The translations under genes and the position numbers were made by a program. Shown here piece by piece: positions 6,767-13,424 of a stretch of DNA of 14,702 nucleotides. The notes under the pieces are model-generated. The model did no database searches and was not told the DNA's origin. It saw only the letters and a program-made list of their open reading frames with translations. Source of the DNA: JACCXJ01 sp052387115 (lineage in GTDB: Bacteria > Pseudomonadota > Gammaproteobacteria > JACCXJ01); NCBI GenBank assembly GCA_052387115.1, contig JBQTJM010000337.1, positions 1-14,702 of the forward strand, in the 5' to 3' direction. Every line of letters begins with the position of its first letter. The stretch's first letter is position 1.

Positions 6767-8182
6767 TCACGCGCGGCGCCGCCGCAGCCACACCCAAAAC
6801 CCCATCCCGCCGAGCGCGGCAGGTAACAACATCAGGAACCCGGTGCTGATCAGCGCGGCCCAGGTGTCGGAGAGGTCGAGCCGCCGGTCGATGGCCATGC
6901 CGGCCGGGACCTCGATCAAGGCCTCGTCGCTGGCCAGCCAGTTGACGGTCTTGAGCCCGAGGTCCAGGTTGCCACTGTTGCCGAGATAGCTGTTCGACAG
7001 GAAGTCGCCATCCCCGAACACCACGACCCTTTGTTCGGGCGGTGGTCTCTCCGATTTCCGCGCCTTTTTATCGGGCTCCGGTGTCGATTCCGATCCTTGC
7101 TTCGGCGCGTCGACCGCGGCCGTTCGATTACGTGTCAGTCGCAGCGCGATGTCGACCGGGCCGTGGTGGTCGCTGCCCTCGTCATAACGCAGCTCGCCCT
7201 CGAGCTTGCCGGTCTCGATCCAGGCATCTGCCCCCGAGGAGAGCAAGGATACCGCCTGCCATTCGTCCCGGGTCTCGGCCTTGATCTCACGTGCGTAGGG
7301 GAAGACCGTGAGGTAGCGGAATCCGGCGACCGGTGCCGTCGATGGATAACCGGTCACCGGCACGATCGCCGGATGGTCGATGCCGAAGATCGCGGTCGCC
7401 GGATCGACCAGGGTGCCCGGGGACAGATTGAGCCCGAGTTGCTCGGCGAGCCCATCGAGCCCGCGCAGCGGTCCGGGGTCCGCGAGCCACAGGAGGTTGC
7501 CACCCCGCTTCAGGTAGGCGGAGACGATCTCCACCTCGCGCGGCAAATAGTCGACCTCGGGGGTCGCGATCACGAGCACCGAGGTGTTGTCGGGGATCAC
7601 GGGATTGCTTGCCAGGTTCAGCCCCTGGACCTTGATCCCACGCTTGCCGAGTTGTTCCGCGAACTGGTCGAGGTCATGGTTGGCTTGGCCCGACGGGTTG
7701 CGTTCCCCGTGCCCTTCCAAGAACACCACGAAACGCTCCCCGCCCCGCAAGACGCGCTGCAGGGCGTTGCTCAGCGCCTCCTCGGTGTGCTCTTCGACGT
7801 GCTCGCTGCGGGAGGCATAACGGACGACCAGTTCCCCGTCGGTCTGGATGCGCAGATCACGGACCTCGTCGGGGGCCTTGTCGGGGTCCACGAAGCGCAG
7901 GCCGATGTCGGGTTTGATCCGGCGAAAGCGCTCTATCAGGTCCTCGATGAGGCCGCGCAACTCGGCATCGGGACGCGCGTAACCGGTGATCTCGACCGGG
8001 CCGTGCAGCCGTGTGAGCAACGCGGTGCTCGCCTCCGACAGGGTGTGGCGTCCGCCGCTGGTCCAATCCGCGGTGTGGTGATAGCGCGTGCTGAGCCAGG
8101 CGAGGAGGCCGCAGACGGCGACGAGGAGGATCGCCGACAGGGCGCTGTGTAGGCGTAACTGCCGCCGGCGCGGGACCATCAT
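6767..8182 (-). CDS. GldG-like auxiliary protein of an ABC transport system
   Basis: This 471-residue protein belongs to the GldG / ABC-type uncharacterised transport family. An N-terminal membrane helix (about 15-32) precedes the signature region with DWTSGGRHTLSEAS (about 39-52), where family members usually carry a D-T/N-LSE motif. A large periplasmic domain (about 55-430) contains FLEGHGER and GNLLWLADPGP, which fits the ThuA/glutamine-amidotransferase-like fold typical of GldG but without a clear catalytic Cys. A Lys/Pro-rich insertion lies near 360-385, and a C-terminal membrane helix (about 445-465) ends in RRRR. The start is either of two tandem ATGs (8180-8182 or 8177-8179); no good ribosome site is seen, so coupling to the permease 12 nt upstream is likely. 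In Bacteroidetes GldG pairs with GldA and GldF in gliding; no such role is implied here. Confidence 0.87.
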   Translation of the reverse strand: MMVPRRRQLRLHSALSAILLVAVCGLLAWLSTRYHHTADWTSGGRHTLSEASTALLTRLHGPVEITGYARPDAELRGLIEDLIERFRRIKPDIGLRFVDPDKAPDEVRDLRIQTDGELVVRYASRSEHVEEHTEEALSNALQRVLRGGERFVVFLEGHGERNPSGQANHDLDQFAEQLGKRGIKVQGLNLASNPVIPDNTSVLVIATPEVDYLPREVEIVSAYLKRGGNLLWLADPGPLRGLDGLAEQLGLNLSPGTLVDPATAIFGIDHPAIVPVTGYPSTAPVAGFRYLTVFPYAREIKAETRDEWQAVSLLSSGADAWIETGKLEGELRYDEGSDHHGPVDIALRLTRNRTAAVDAPKQGSESTPEPDKKARKSERPPPEQRVVVFGDGDFLSNSYLGNSGNLDLGLKTVNWLASDEALIEVPAGMAIDRRLDLSDTWAALISTGFLMLLPAALGGMGFWVWLRRRRA

Positions 8183-8194
8183 CGTGAGCGGCCG

Positions 8195-8944
8195 CTAAGG
8201 CGGCAGCCGCTCGGCGTCCAGGCGCCACACGGTCACGATCAGGAACAGCGCCGTCAGGAGCGCGTAGTAGACGAGGTCCACCGAATCGAATATCCCCTTG
8301 AGCAAGGGCTCGTAGTGGCTCCGGAGCGATAGATACCTGAGGACCCCGCTGGCCCCTCCCGATTCCCCGGCCCAATCGACGATCCAGAGGAGCAGGAGGG
8401 CGCCGAAAGTGCTGACCCCGGCCACAGTCGGGTGATCGGTCAGCACCGAGAGGAACAACCCGATTGCCACGAAGGCGGCGATGAGCAGGCCGAGGCCTAG
8501 AAACCCGGCGCCGAGTTGGCCGAAGTCCAGTGACCCGCCGAGGAGCAGCGCGAGGGGCATCAGGGCCACGAGCAATAGCATGACCATGAAGAACCCGAAG
8601 AGACCCAGGTATTTACCGAGCGTGATTTCGGTCATCGAGAGGGGCGCGGCGAGCAACAGAGTCAAGGTCCCGTTGCGGCGTTCCTCGGCGAAGCTGCGCA
8701 TGGTGAGGAGCGGCGCGACCAGCAAGAGCGTGATCGCGGTGTAGTAGAGGAGCGGCGCGACCACGAAATCGGTGAGCCCGGGCGCGCCTTCGACGCCCAG
8801 GAGGCGTGGCTGGACTCGCACGAACAGGTTGATGCCACTCAAGAAGATGTAGGCCAGGATGATCTGGACCACGCAGAGCACCGCCCAGGCCAGCGGTGAC
8901 GCGAACAGGCTCTGCAACTCGCGGCGCGCGATGACGCCGATCAC
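8195..8944 (-). CDS. ABC-2 type transporter permease, GldF/NosY-like
   Basis: This 249-residue protein has six hydrophobic segments (about 15-40, 60-82, 105-135, 140-165, 172-192, 222-242), the normal plan for an ABC-2 permease. The N-terminal RELQSLFASPLAW and the MRSFAEERRNGTLTLLLAAP block (about 83-102) are diagnostic; the latter is the cytoplasmic coupling motif of GldF/NosY-type permeases. The start is GTG (8942-8944), and its first four bases overlap the TGA of the ATPase gene as GTGA, a classic coupled junction. With the ATPase it should form the core transporter, and the GldG-like and DUF4340-like proteins are probable extracytoplasmic partners. The substrate is unknown. Confidence 0.92.
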   Translation of the reverse strand: MIGVIARRELQSLFASPLAWAVLCVVQIILAYIFLSGINLFVRVQPRLLGVEGAPGLTDFVVAPLLYYTAITLLLVAPLLTMRSFAEERRNGTLTLLLAAPLSMTEITLGKYLGLFGFFMVMLLLVALMPLALLLGGSLDFGQLGAGFLGLGLLIAAFVAIGLFLSVLTDHPTVAGVSTFGALLLLWIVDWAGESGGASGVLRYLSLRSHYEPLLKGIFDSVDLVYYALLTALFLIVTVWRLDAERLPP

Positions 8945-9900
8945 GAGGCCGCCTCACTGGCCGCAGGGGCAGGTCCCTCGCCGCAGGTGATCTGCACGAA
9001 GGTCTCCTCGAGCGAGCGCTCTTCCGGCACCATCTCGTAGAGGCCCCAGCGCCCCTCCGCGGCCTGTTCCACCAGCGCTTCGGCGGGGTCCCGATCGGGC
9101 AGCGAGCGGATCAGGAAACGCTCGTCGTCGATCCGCCGCACTTCGGCGACGCCGGGGATGGCGTGCAGATACGCGATCCCGGGTGGCCGGCGCAGGGCGA
9201 TGCAGAGGCCCGCGAGGTGGTGCTCGCGGGTCAGGTGTTCCACCGTGTCATCCAGTACCACCCGGCCCTCGTGGATGATCAGCACGCGGTCGCACACCGC
9301 CTGGACCTCGGGCAGGATGTGGGTCGATAGGATGACGCCGTGCTCGGCGCGCAGCTCGCCGATCAGGTCGCGGATCTCGCGGATCTGGATGGGGTCCAGG
9401 CCGACCGTGGGTTCGTCCAGGACCAGCACGGCCGGGCGATGGAGGATCGCCTGCGCGATCCCGACGCGCTGCTGATAGCCCTTGGAAAGGTTGCCGATCA
9501 GGCGGCCGCCCACCGCTTCGAGTCCACAGCGGCGCTTGGTCCGCATGAGCGCCTGGCCGAGCCCGGCCCGGGGGACGCGATGGATGCGCGCGCAATACAG
9601 GAGAAACTCATCCACCGTGAGCTCGTGGTACAGGGGGGGGTGCTCGGGGAGGTAGCCGAGATGGGCCTTGGCGTTCTTGGGCTCTGCCACGAGGTCCAAG
9701 CCGTTGACCCTGATGTCCCCGGCGCTCGGGGCGAGCGTCCCGCACAGCATCTGCATGGTGGTGGTCTTCCCGGCGCCGTTCGGTCCGAGGAAACCCAGGA
9801 CCTCGCCGCGCCGCAACGCGAGGCTGACGGCCTGCACGGCGCAGAGCCCTCCGTAGTAACGATACAGATCACGGGCCTCGATCAGTGTGTGCGCCGTCAT
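8941..9900 (-). CDS. ABC transporter ATP-binding protein, GldA/CcmA-like
   Basis: This 319-residue ATPase has Walker A GPNGAGKT (39-46), signature LSKGYQQR (138-145), Walker B VLVLDEP (158-164) and switch His H194 in STHILPEV. The Q-loop position reads YLPEH, with Glu where Gln is usual, a substitution often seen in this GldA-like group. A C-terminal extension of about 100 residues after the nucleotide-binding domain fits the GldA/NatA group that drives ABC-2 permeases. ATG at 9898-9900 is chosen because conservation begins just after it; the frame stays open further upstream without a better start. AAGGAG lies 20 nt upstream, too far for normal use. The gene begins the four-gene minus-strand cassette and is divergent from the MutS-related gene. 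Confidence 0.93.
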   Translation of the reverse strand: MTAHTLIEARDLYRYYGGLCAVQAVSLALRRGEVLGFLGPNGAGKTTTMQMLCGTLAPSAGDIRVNGLDLVAEPKNAKAHLGYLPEHPPLYHELTVDEFLLYCARIHRVPRAGLGQALMRTKRRCGLEAVGGRLIGNLSKGYQQRVGIAQAILHRPAVLVLDEPTVGLDPIQIREIRDLIGELRAEHGVILSTHILPEVQAVCDRVLIIHEGRVVLDDTVEHLTREHHLAGLCIALRRPPGIAYLHAIPGVAEVRRIDDERFLIRSLPDRDPAEALVEQAAEGRWGLYEMVPEERSLEETFVQITCGEGPAPAASEAAS

Positions 9901-9967
9901 GGGCGCGTTATTATTCTCATCTCCTTCGCGATTGCAAACCGTTCGCGGCGACCGAGGCGCCGTACGC
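9901..9967. promoter_or_regulatory. Divergent intergenic region between the ABC cassette and the MutS-related gene
   Basis: This 67-base gap must hold promoters for both directions unless they lie inside the genes. On the minus strand, TTGCAA (9932-9937) and AATAAT (9910-9915) with a 16-nt spacer form a possible promoter (four and five of six consensus matches). It would start transcription only a few bases before the ATPase ATG, giving an almost leaderless message. No convincing promoter is seen for the plus strand. Confidence 0.35.
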
Positions 9968-11593
9968 ATGCCGGAAACCGTAGGCCGGTTTTTCGACACC
10001 ATAGCAGAGACCCGCGACCCGCGTGCGGCGGTGCGCGCCATGGCCGTCGATGTCGATCTTCCCGGCGGCCCGGGCATCCTCGATCCCGATACCTTCCGCG
10101 CCATCGAGGTACAAAGGCTCTTCGACACCCTGAACACCTGTCGCACCACCATCGGCCGGGCGAGCCTGTATGCGTCCCTGTGCCGGCCGTGCGATGGCCT
10201 CCCTGCGATCGAGGCGCGCCAAGAGGCCCTGCGGGAGCTGGAAGCGCGCAACGATCTGCGTGGGCGACTCGAGTCCCTGGTGGCTTGGGCGGAGAAGGGC
10301 GAATCGATCCTCTACCACCTGCTCTTCGGGGCCTTCACGGGCATGCTGGGCACGGCCGCCGGGAAGCTGGAATTCGACGGCTATGGCTATGCGCAGTACC
10401 GCCACGGTACGCGCTTCCTGTTGGAGATCTCTGCGATGGCGCGTGACCTCCCGCAGCCCGAAAGCGCTTACCTCAACGAGCGGATCGATGCCCTCACCGG
10501 GTTCGCCGAGACCCGCGCGTCCACCCTCATGCGCGGGCCGGTGTACCTCACCGAGCGTGGCATCCGCCTCTCGGGCGAGAAGCCCAGGTGGTGGCCGGCG
10601 TTTCGATTTCGGCCATCCTTGTTCAAACCGGGGCTCCTGGCCGGTTTCGCCTTGTGCGTTGTGCTCCTCGGCCAGCTCAACCCGTTTCCGGCGGGGTTGC
10701 CCGTGTCCCCGCTCGCCGGGATCACGTTCGTGCTGTTGCTGCCGGTGGCCCTCTTGTATGTCCCGGCCGTGGGTGGATTCGACCGCGACCAGTTCGTCTA
10801 TCCCTTGCGCGATCGCTTTCGGGCTGCGGACGAGGTGCGCCGGGTACTCGCGGCTCTCGGGCGGATCGACGAGCTGTTGGCCCTGCACCGCTATGCCCGG
10901 TCCTTCGGCTCCGCGACGGTCCTCCCCAGGGTGGTAGACTCGCCGAGGCATTTCCTGGCGCTTCGCGGTGCACGCAACCCGATCCTGGGATTCGGGAACC
11001 ACGACTACGTCCCGAACGATATCCACCTCAAGGACACGCGGCTGACCTTCATCACCGGCCCCAACAGCGGCGGCAAGACCGCGCTCTGCAAGACCATCGC
11101 CCAGGTGCAACTGCTCGCCCAGATCGGCGGCTATGTCCCGGCCTCGGAAGCCGAGGTGGCGATCTCGGATCGCATCTTCTACCAGACGCCGGAGGCGGGA
11201 TCGCTCACCGACGCCGAGGGCCGTTTCGGGACCGAGCTGGCGCGCACCAAGGCGATCTTTCTCGGGACCTCACCCAGGTCGCTCGTGATCCTGGACGAGA
11301 TGGCGGAGGGGACGACCTACGAGGAGAAGCTCGCGATCTCCGAGGCTATCCTCTCGGGGTTCGGCCGCATCGGCAACAGTACGGTCCTCATCACCCACAA
11401 CCACGAGCTGGTCGAGCGCTTTCGCCGCCGGCGATTCGCAGCCTGCCGGCAGGTGGAGTTCGCCGGCGCGGCCGCCACCTATCGGCTCGTCGACGGGATC
11501 TCGACGGTGAGCCACGCCGATCGGATCGCGAAGCGACTGGGTTTCTCCCGCGAGGACATCGAGTTGCATTTACGGCAGCGGGGGTACGCATAG
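9968..11593 (+). CDS. MutS-related ATPase with two predicted membrane segments
   Basis: The 541-residue product has a MutS-type ATPase domain at its C-terminal end: Walker A GPNSGGKT (364-371), Walker B LVILDE (439-444), then AEGTTYEEK and ITHNHE (475-480). The N-terminal half keeps a MutS core-like segment (GRASLYASLCRP, 63-74) but lacks the mismatch-reading domain I, and canonical MutS is over 800 residues. Two hydrophobic stretches at about 221-237 and 250-267 look like a membrane hairpin between core and ATPase, so this is one of the membrane-type MutS paralogues of unknown role and not the repair MutS. ATG at 9968 is preferred; the frame also has an ATG at 9887, but that would overlap the divergent ATPase gene. 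The ribosome site is weak (GAGG near 9954). Confidence 0.85.
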   Translation: MPETVGRFFDTIAETRDPRAAVRAMAVDVDLPGGPGILDPDTFRAIEVQRLFDTLNTCRTTIGRASLYASLCRPCDGLPAIEARQEALRELEARNDLRGRLESLVAWAEKGESILYHLLFGAFTGMLGTAAGKLEFDGYGYAQYRHGTRFLLEISAMARDLPQPESAYLNERIDALTGFAETRASTLMRGPVYLTERGIRLSGEKPRWWPAFRFRPSLFKPGLLAGFALCVVLLGQLNPFPAGLPVSPLAGITFVLLLPVALLYVPAVGGFDRDQFVYPLRDRFRAADEVRRVLAALGRIDELLALHRYARSFGSATVLPRVVDSPRHFLALRGARNPILGFGNHDYVPNDIHLKDTRLTFITGPNSGGKTALCKTIAQVQLLAQIGGYVPASEAEVAISDRIFYQTPEAGSLTDAEGRFGTELARTKAIFLGTSPRSLVILDEMAEGTTYEEKLAISEAILSGFGRIGNSTVLITHNHELVERFRRRRFAACRQVEFAGAAATYRLVDGISTVSHADRIAKRLGFSREDIELHLRQRGYA

Positions 11594-11694
11594 GAGCGGG
11601 TTTCAACACCTTTACGCAACAATTTGTGCATCCATGCGTCTCGGCCCGAAGTCTGCTACGCTTAAAATGTTGGGAAGGGGAGGGCGTGGGGGAA

Positions 11695-12126
11695 ATGCGG
11701 GGTCGGTTGGGTGCGGTCAGCCGCGGTCGCCGGCTTGGGTCATTGCCGTTGCGCCTTTGCTGCGCGGTCCTGGCGCTCTGGTGCTTCGGGGCTAGCGGCG
11801 CGGATACGCGCGTCGTGCCCTACGCCGGATCGCGGGGCAGTGCCACATCTCTGACGCGCACCGAGCTGCGCGACATTTTTTTTGCCCGCGACACCAAGTG
11901 GCCGAACGGCGATCCGATCCGGGTCTTCGTGCTTCCGGATCGGCATCCGCTCCATGTCCGGTTCAGCAAGGAGGTCCTGGGGGTCTATCCCTATCAGTTG
12001 CGCTCGACCTGGGACCGTATCTTGTATTCGGGGACCGGCGTACCGCCCACGGTCGTGAACACCCCGCAGGAAGTCCGCGAGCGCGTCGACGCAACGCCGG
12101 GTGCCATCGGCTATGCGGAAGAGTAG
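11695..12126 (+). CDS. Small PstS-like periplasmic phosphate-binding-domain protein
   Basis: This 143-residue protein has an Arg-rich start and a hydrophobic core (about 19-33) ending ASGA (33-36), a likely signal peptide, leaving about 107 mature residues. The mature part contains TRTELRDIFFARDTKW, followed by FSKEVLG and PGAIGYAEE, blocks typical of the PBP-like/PstS-like domain, but only about half the length of a transporter-bound PstS. No pst permease or ATPase is nearby, so it probably does not feed a transporter. Start ATG 11695 is preferred with AGGG about 10 nt upstream; GTG 11686 is possible. Its stop TAG lies inside the AGGAGG of the porin gene, so the two are coupled. Similar small proteins are often seen beside sensor proteins and porins. 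The ligand is unknown. Confidence 0.82.
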   Translation: MRGRLGAVSRGRRLGSLPLRLCCAVLALWCFGASGADTRVVPYAGSRGSATSLTRTELRDIFFARDTKWPNGDPIRVFVLPDRHPLHVRFSKEVLGVYPYQLRSTWDRILYSGTGVPPTVVNTPQEVRERVDATPGAIGYAEE

Positions 12127-12135
12127 GAGGCGATC

Positions 12136-13395
12136 ATGTTGAGGACAACATCACGAGCCATTGCACTGGCCCTGGGAAGGCTCGCCGGGCTCTTGGCCGG
12201 TTTGTCTACGCCGGTTTACGCCATCGACCTCGGGTTCCGCGACTTCCAGATGCACGGTTTCGCAAGCCAGGGCTATACCTATACCTCGGCCAACGACTTC
12301 TTCGGCAACAGCCAGGGCGATGGGAGCCTGGAGTTCACCGAGCTCGGGCTCAACGTGCTCGGCCACCCCTTGCCGAACCTCCTCTTCGCCGTTCAGGGCC
12401 TCTACCGGGATACGGGAGGCTCGGACGAGAACGATTTGCGACTCGATTACGCGAACCTCGATCTCACCCTTCCGGTGCGCGATGACCTGACCTTCGGTAT
12501 CCGCGGAGGCCGCGTGAAGAACCCCTTCGGCCTCTACAACGAGGCCCGCGATGCCATCTGGACCCGGCCGAGCGTTCTCCTGCCCCAGTCCATCTATTTC
12601 GATTCCCTGGGGCTACGGTCACCGGTGCTTTCCTCGGATGGCGGCATGCTCTATGGCCGTTATGCCTTCGGTGACCATGCCTTGACTGCCGACTTTCTGG
12701 TCTCGGAGCCGAACGTAAACAACATCGTGGACTTTCTCGCCGGAGTACCGAACGAGTTTGGGACCCTAGGCGGGCGGCCGTTATTCATAGGGCAAGCGGG
12801 CTACGAGTGGCAGGAAGGGCGCTTCCGCCTGCTGTTTACCGCTGTGGACTTCGACCACGACTTCGAGCCCGATTCGCCCGCTGCCTCGCCCGGAAACGTC
12901 AAGCTCTTCGCGCCATTCGTGTCGGCACAGGTCAACCTGGAGGACTGGAGCTTCACCGCGGAGTACTTGCGTACGGGTATCAGGCGGACCGGGATCTTCG
13001 GAGGACGGCTGCCGCCCGACCCCGTGGCCAGAAAGTTTTTGCTCGACAACACGCTCGAGAGCTACTACCTCCAAGTGCAGTACCGCTTCACACCCGCGTG
13101 GTCGGCCGTCGCGCGCTACGACGCCCTCTTCTTAAACTCCGACGATCACGACGGTAGTGCAACGGCGCGCGGCACCGGCCTCCCGCGGCACCGCTTCTAT
13201 GCCAAGGACCTGACCTTCGGCCTGCGCTGGGAGTTCCGGGACGATTGGCTCGTGGCCGCGGAGTATCACAACGTCGACGGAACCGCGTGGCTGTCACCCA
13301 TCGACAATCCGGGCATCAACGACCCCGCTCGGTCGCGCCAGGTGAGCGATGGGCACTGGGACCTGTTCGCGTTGATGTTCTCCTATCGATTCTGA
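12136..13395 (+). CDS. Outer-membrane beta-barrel protein, porin-like
   Basis: This 419-residue protein has a signal peptide (1-29, cleavage after VYA). The mature part shows alternating amphipathic beta strands rich in aromatic girdle residues throughout (for example FASQGYTYTS, GMLYGRYAFG, YYLQVQYRF). The last residue is Phe in MFSYRF, the C-terminal signature recognised by the BAM outer-membrane assembly machinery. Length and strand spacing fit a 14-18-strand porin. I could not assign a named porin family. AGGAGG (12125-12130), overlapping the upstream stop, is 5 nt before the ATG. It lies between a phosphate-binding-like protein and a membrane receptor, which suggests uptake or sensing of a small solute; the solute cannot be read from the sequence. 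Confidence 0.85.
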   Translation: MLRTTSRAIALALGRLAGLLAGLSTPVYAIDLGFRDFQMHGFASQGYTYTSANDFFGNSQGDGSLEFTELGLNVLGHPLPNLLFAVQGLYRDTGGSDENDLRLDYANLDLTLPVRDDLTFGIRGGRVKNPFGLYNEARDAIWTRPSVLLPQSIYFDSLGLRSPVLSSDGGMLYGRYAFGDHALTADFLVSEPNVNNIVDFLAGVPNEFGTLGGRPLFIGQAGYEWQEGRFRLLFTAVDFDHDFEPDSPAASPGNVKLFAPFVSAQVNLEDWSFTAEYLRTGIRRTGIFGGRLPPDPVARKFLLDNTLESYYLQVQYRFTPAWSAVARYDALFLNSDDHDGSATARGTGLPRHRFYAKDLTFGLRWEFRDDWLVAAEYHNVDGTAWLSPIDNPGINDPARSRQVSDGHWDLFALMFSYRF

Positions 13396-13424
13396 CGGGA
13401 CGACGCGGGCGAGACGCGACCCTG

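Noticed and set aside
7031..8152. Plus-strand open frame of 373 codons opposite the GldG-like gene
   Set aside because: The GldG-like gene is well supported by motifs and coupling. The opposite frame shows no domain, no hydrophobic pattern and no ribosome site.
5797..8944. GTG starts for mutM, the DUF4340-like gene and the permease treated as an unusual cluster
   Set aside because: GTG starts are common in GC-rich genomes, and each is explained by conserved N-terminal residues or coupling to the gene before it.
9340..10446. Plus-strand open frame of 368 codons, and a minus-strand one at 9917-11110 (397 codons)
   Set aside because: Both overlap clear ATPase motifs on the opposite strand or in another frame (ABC ATPase, MutS-related protein) and have shadow-type composition.
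11624..11668. TTGTGC and TAAAAT boxes before the PstS-like gene
   Set aside because: The spacing is over 30 nt, far from the 16-18 nt needed; no better pair was found.
10588..11694. Long upstream extension of the PstS-like reading frame through the MutS-related gene
   Set aside because: The extension is out of frame with the strongly supported MutS-related protein, and a clear signal peptide begins at 11695.
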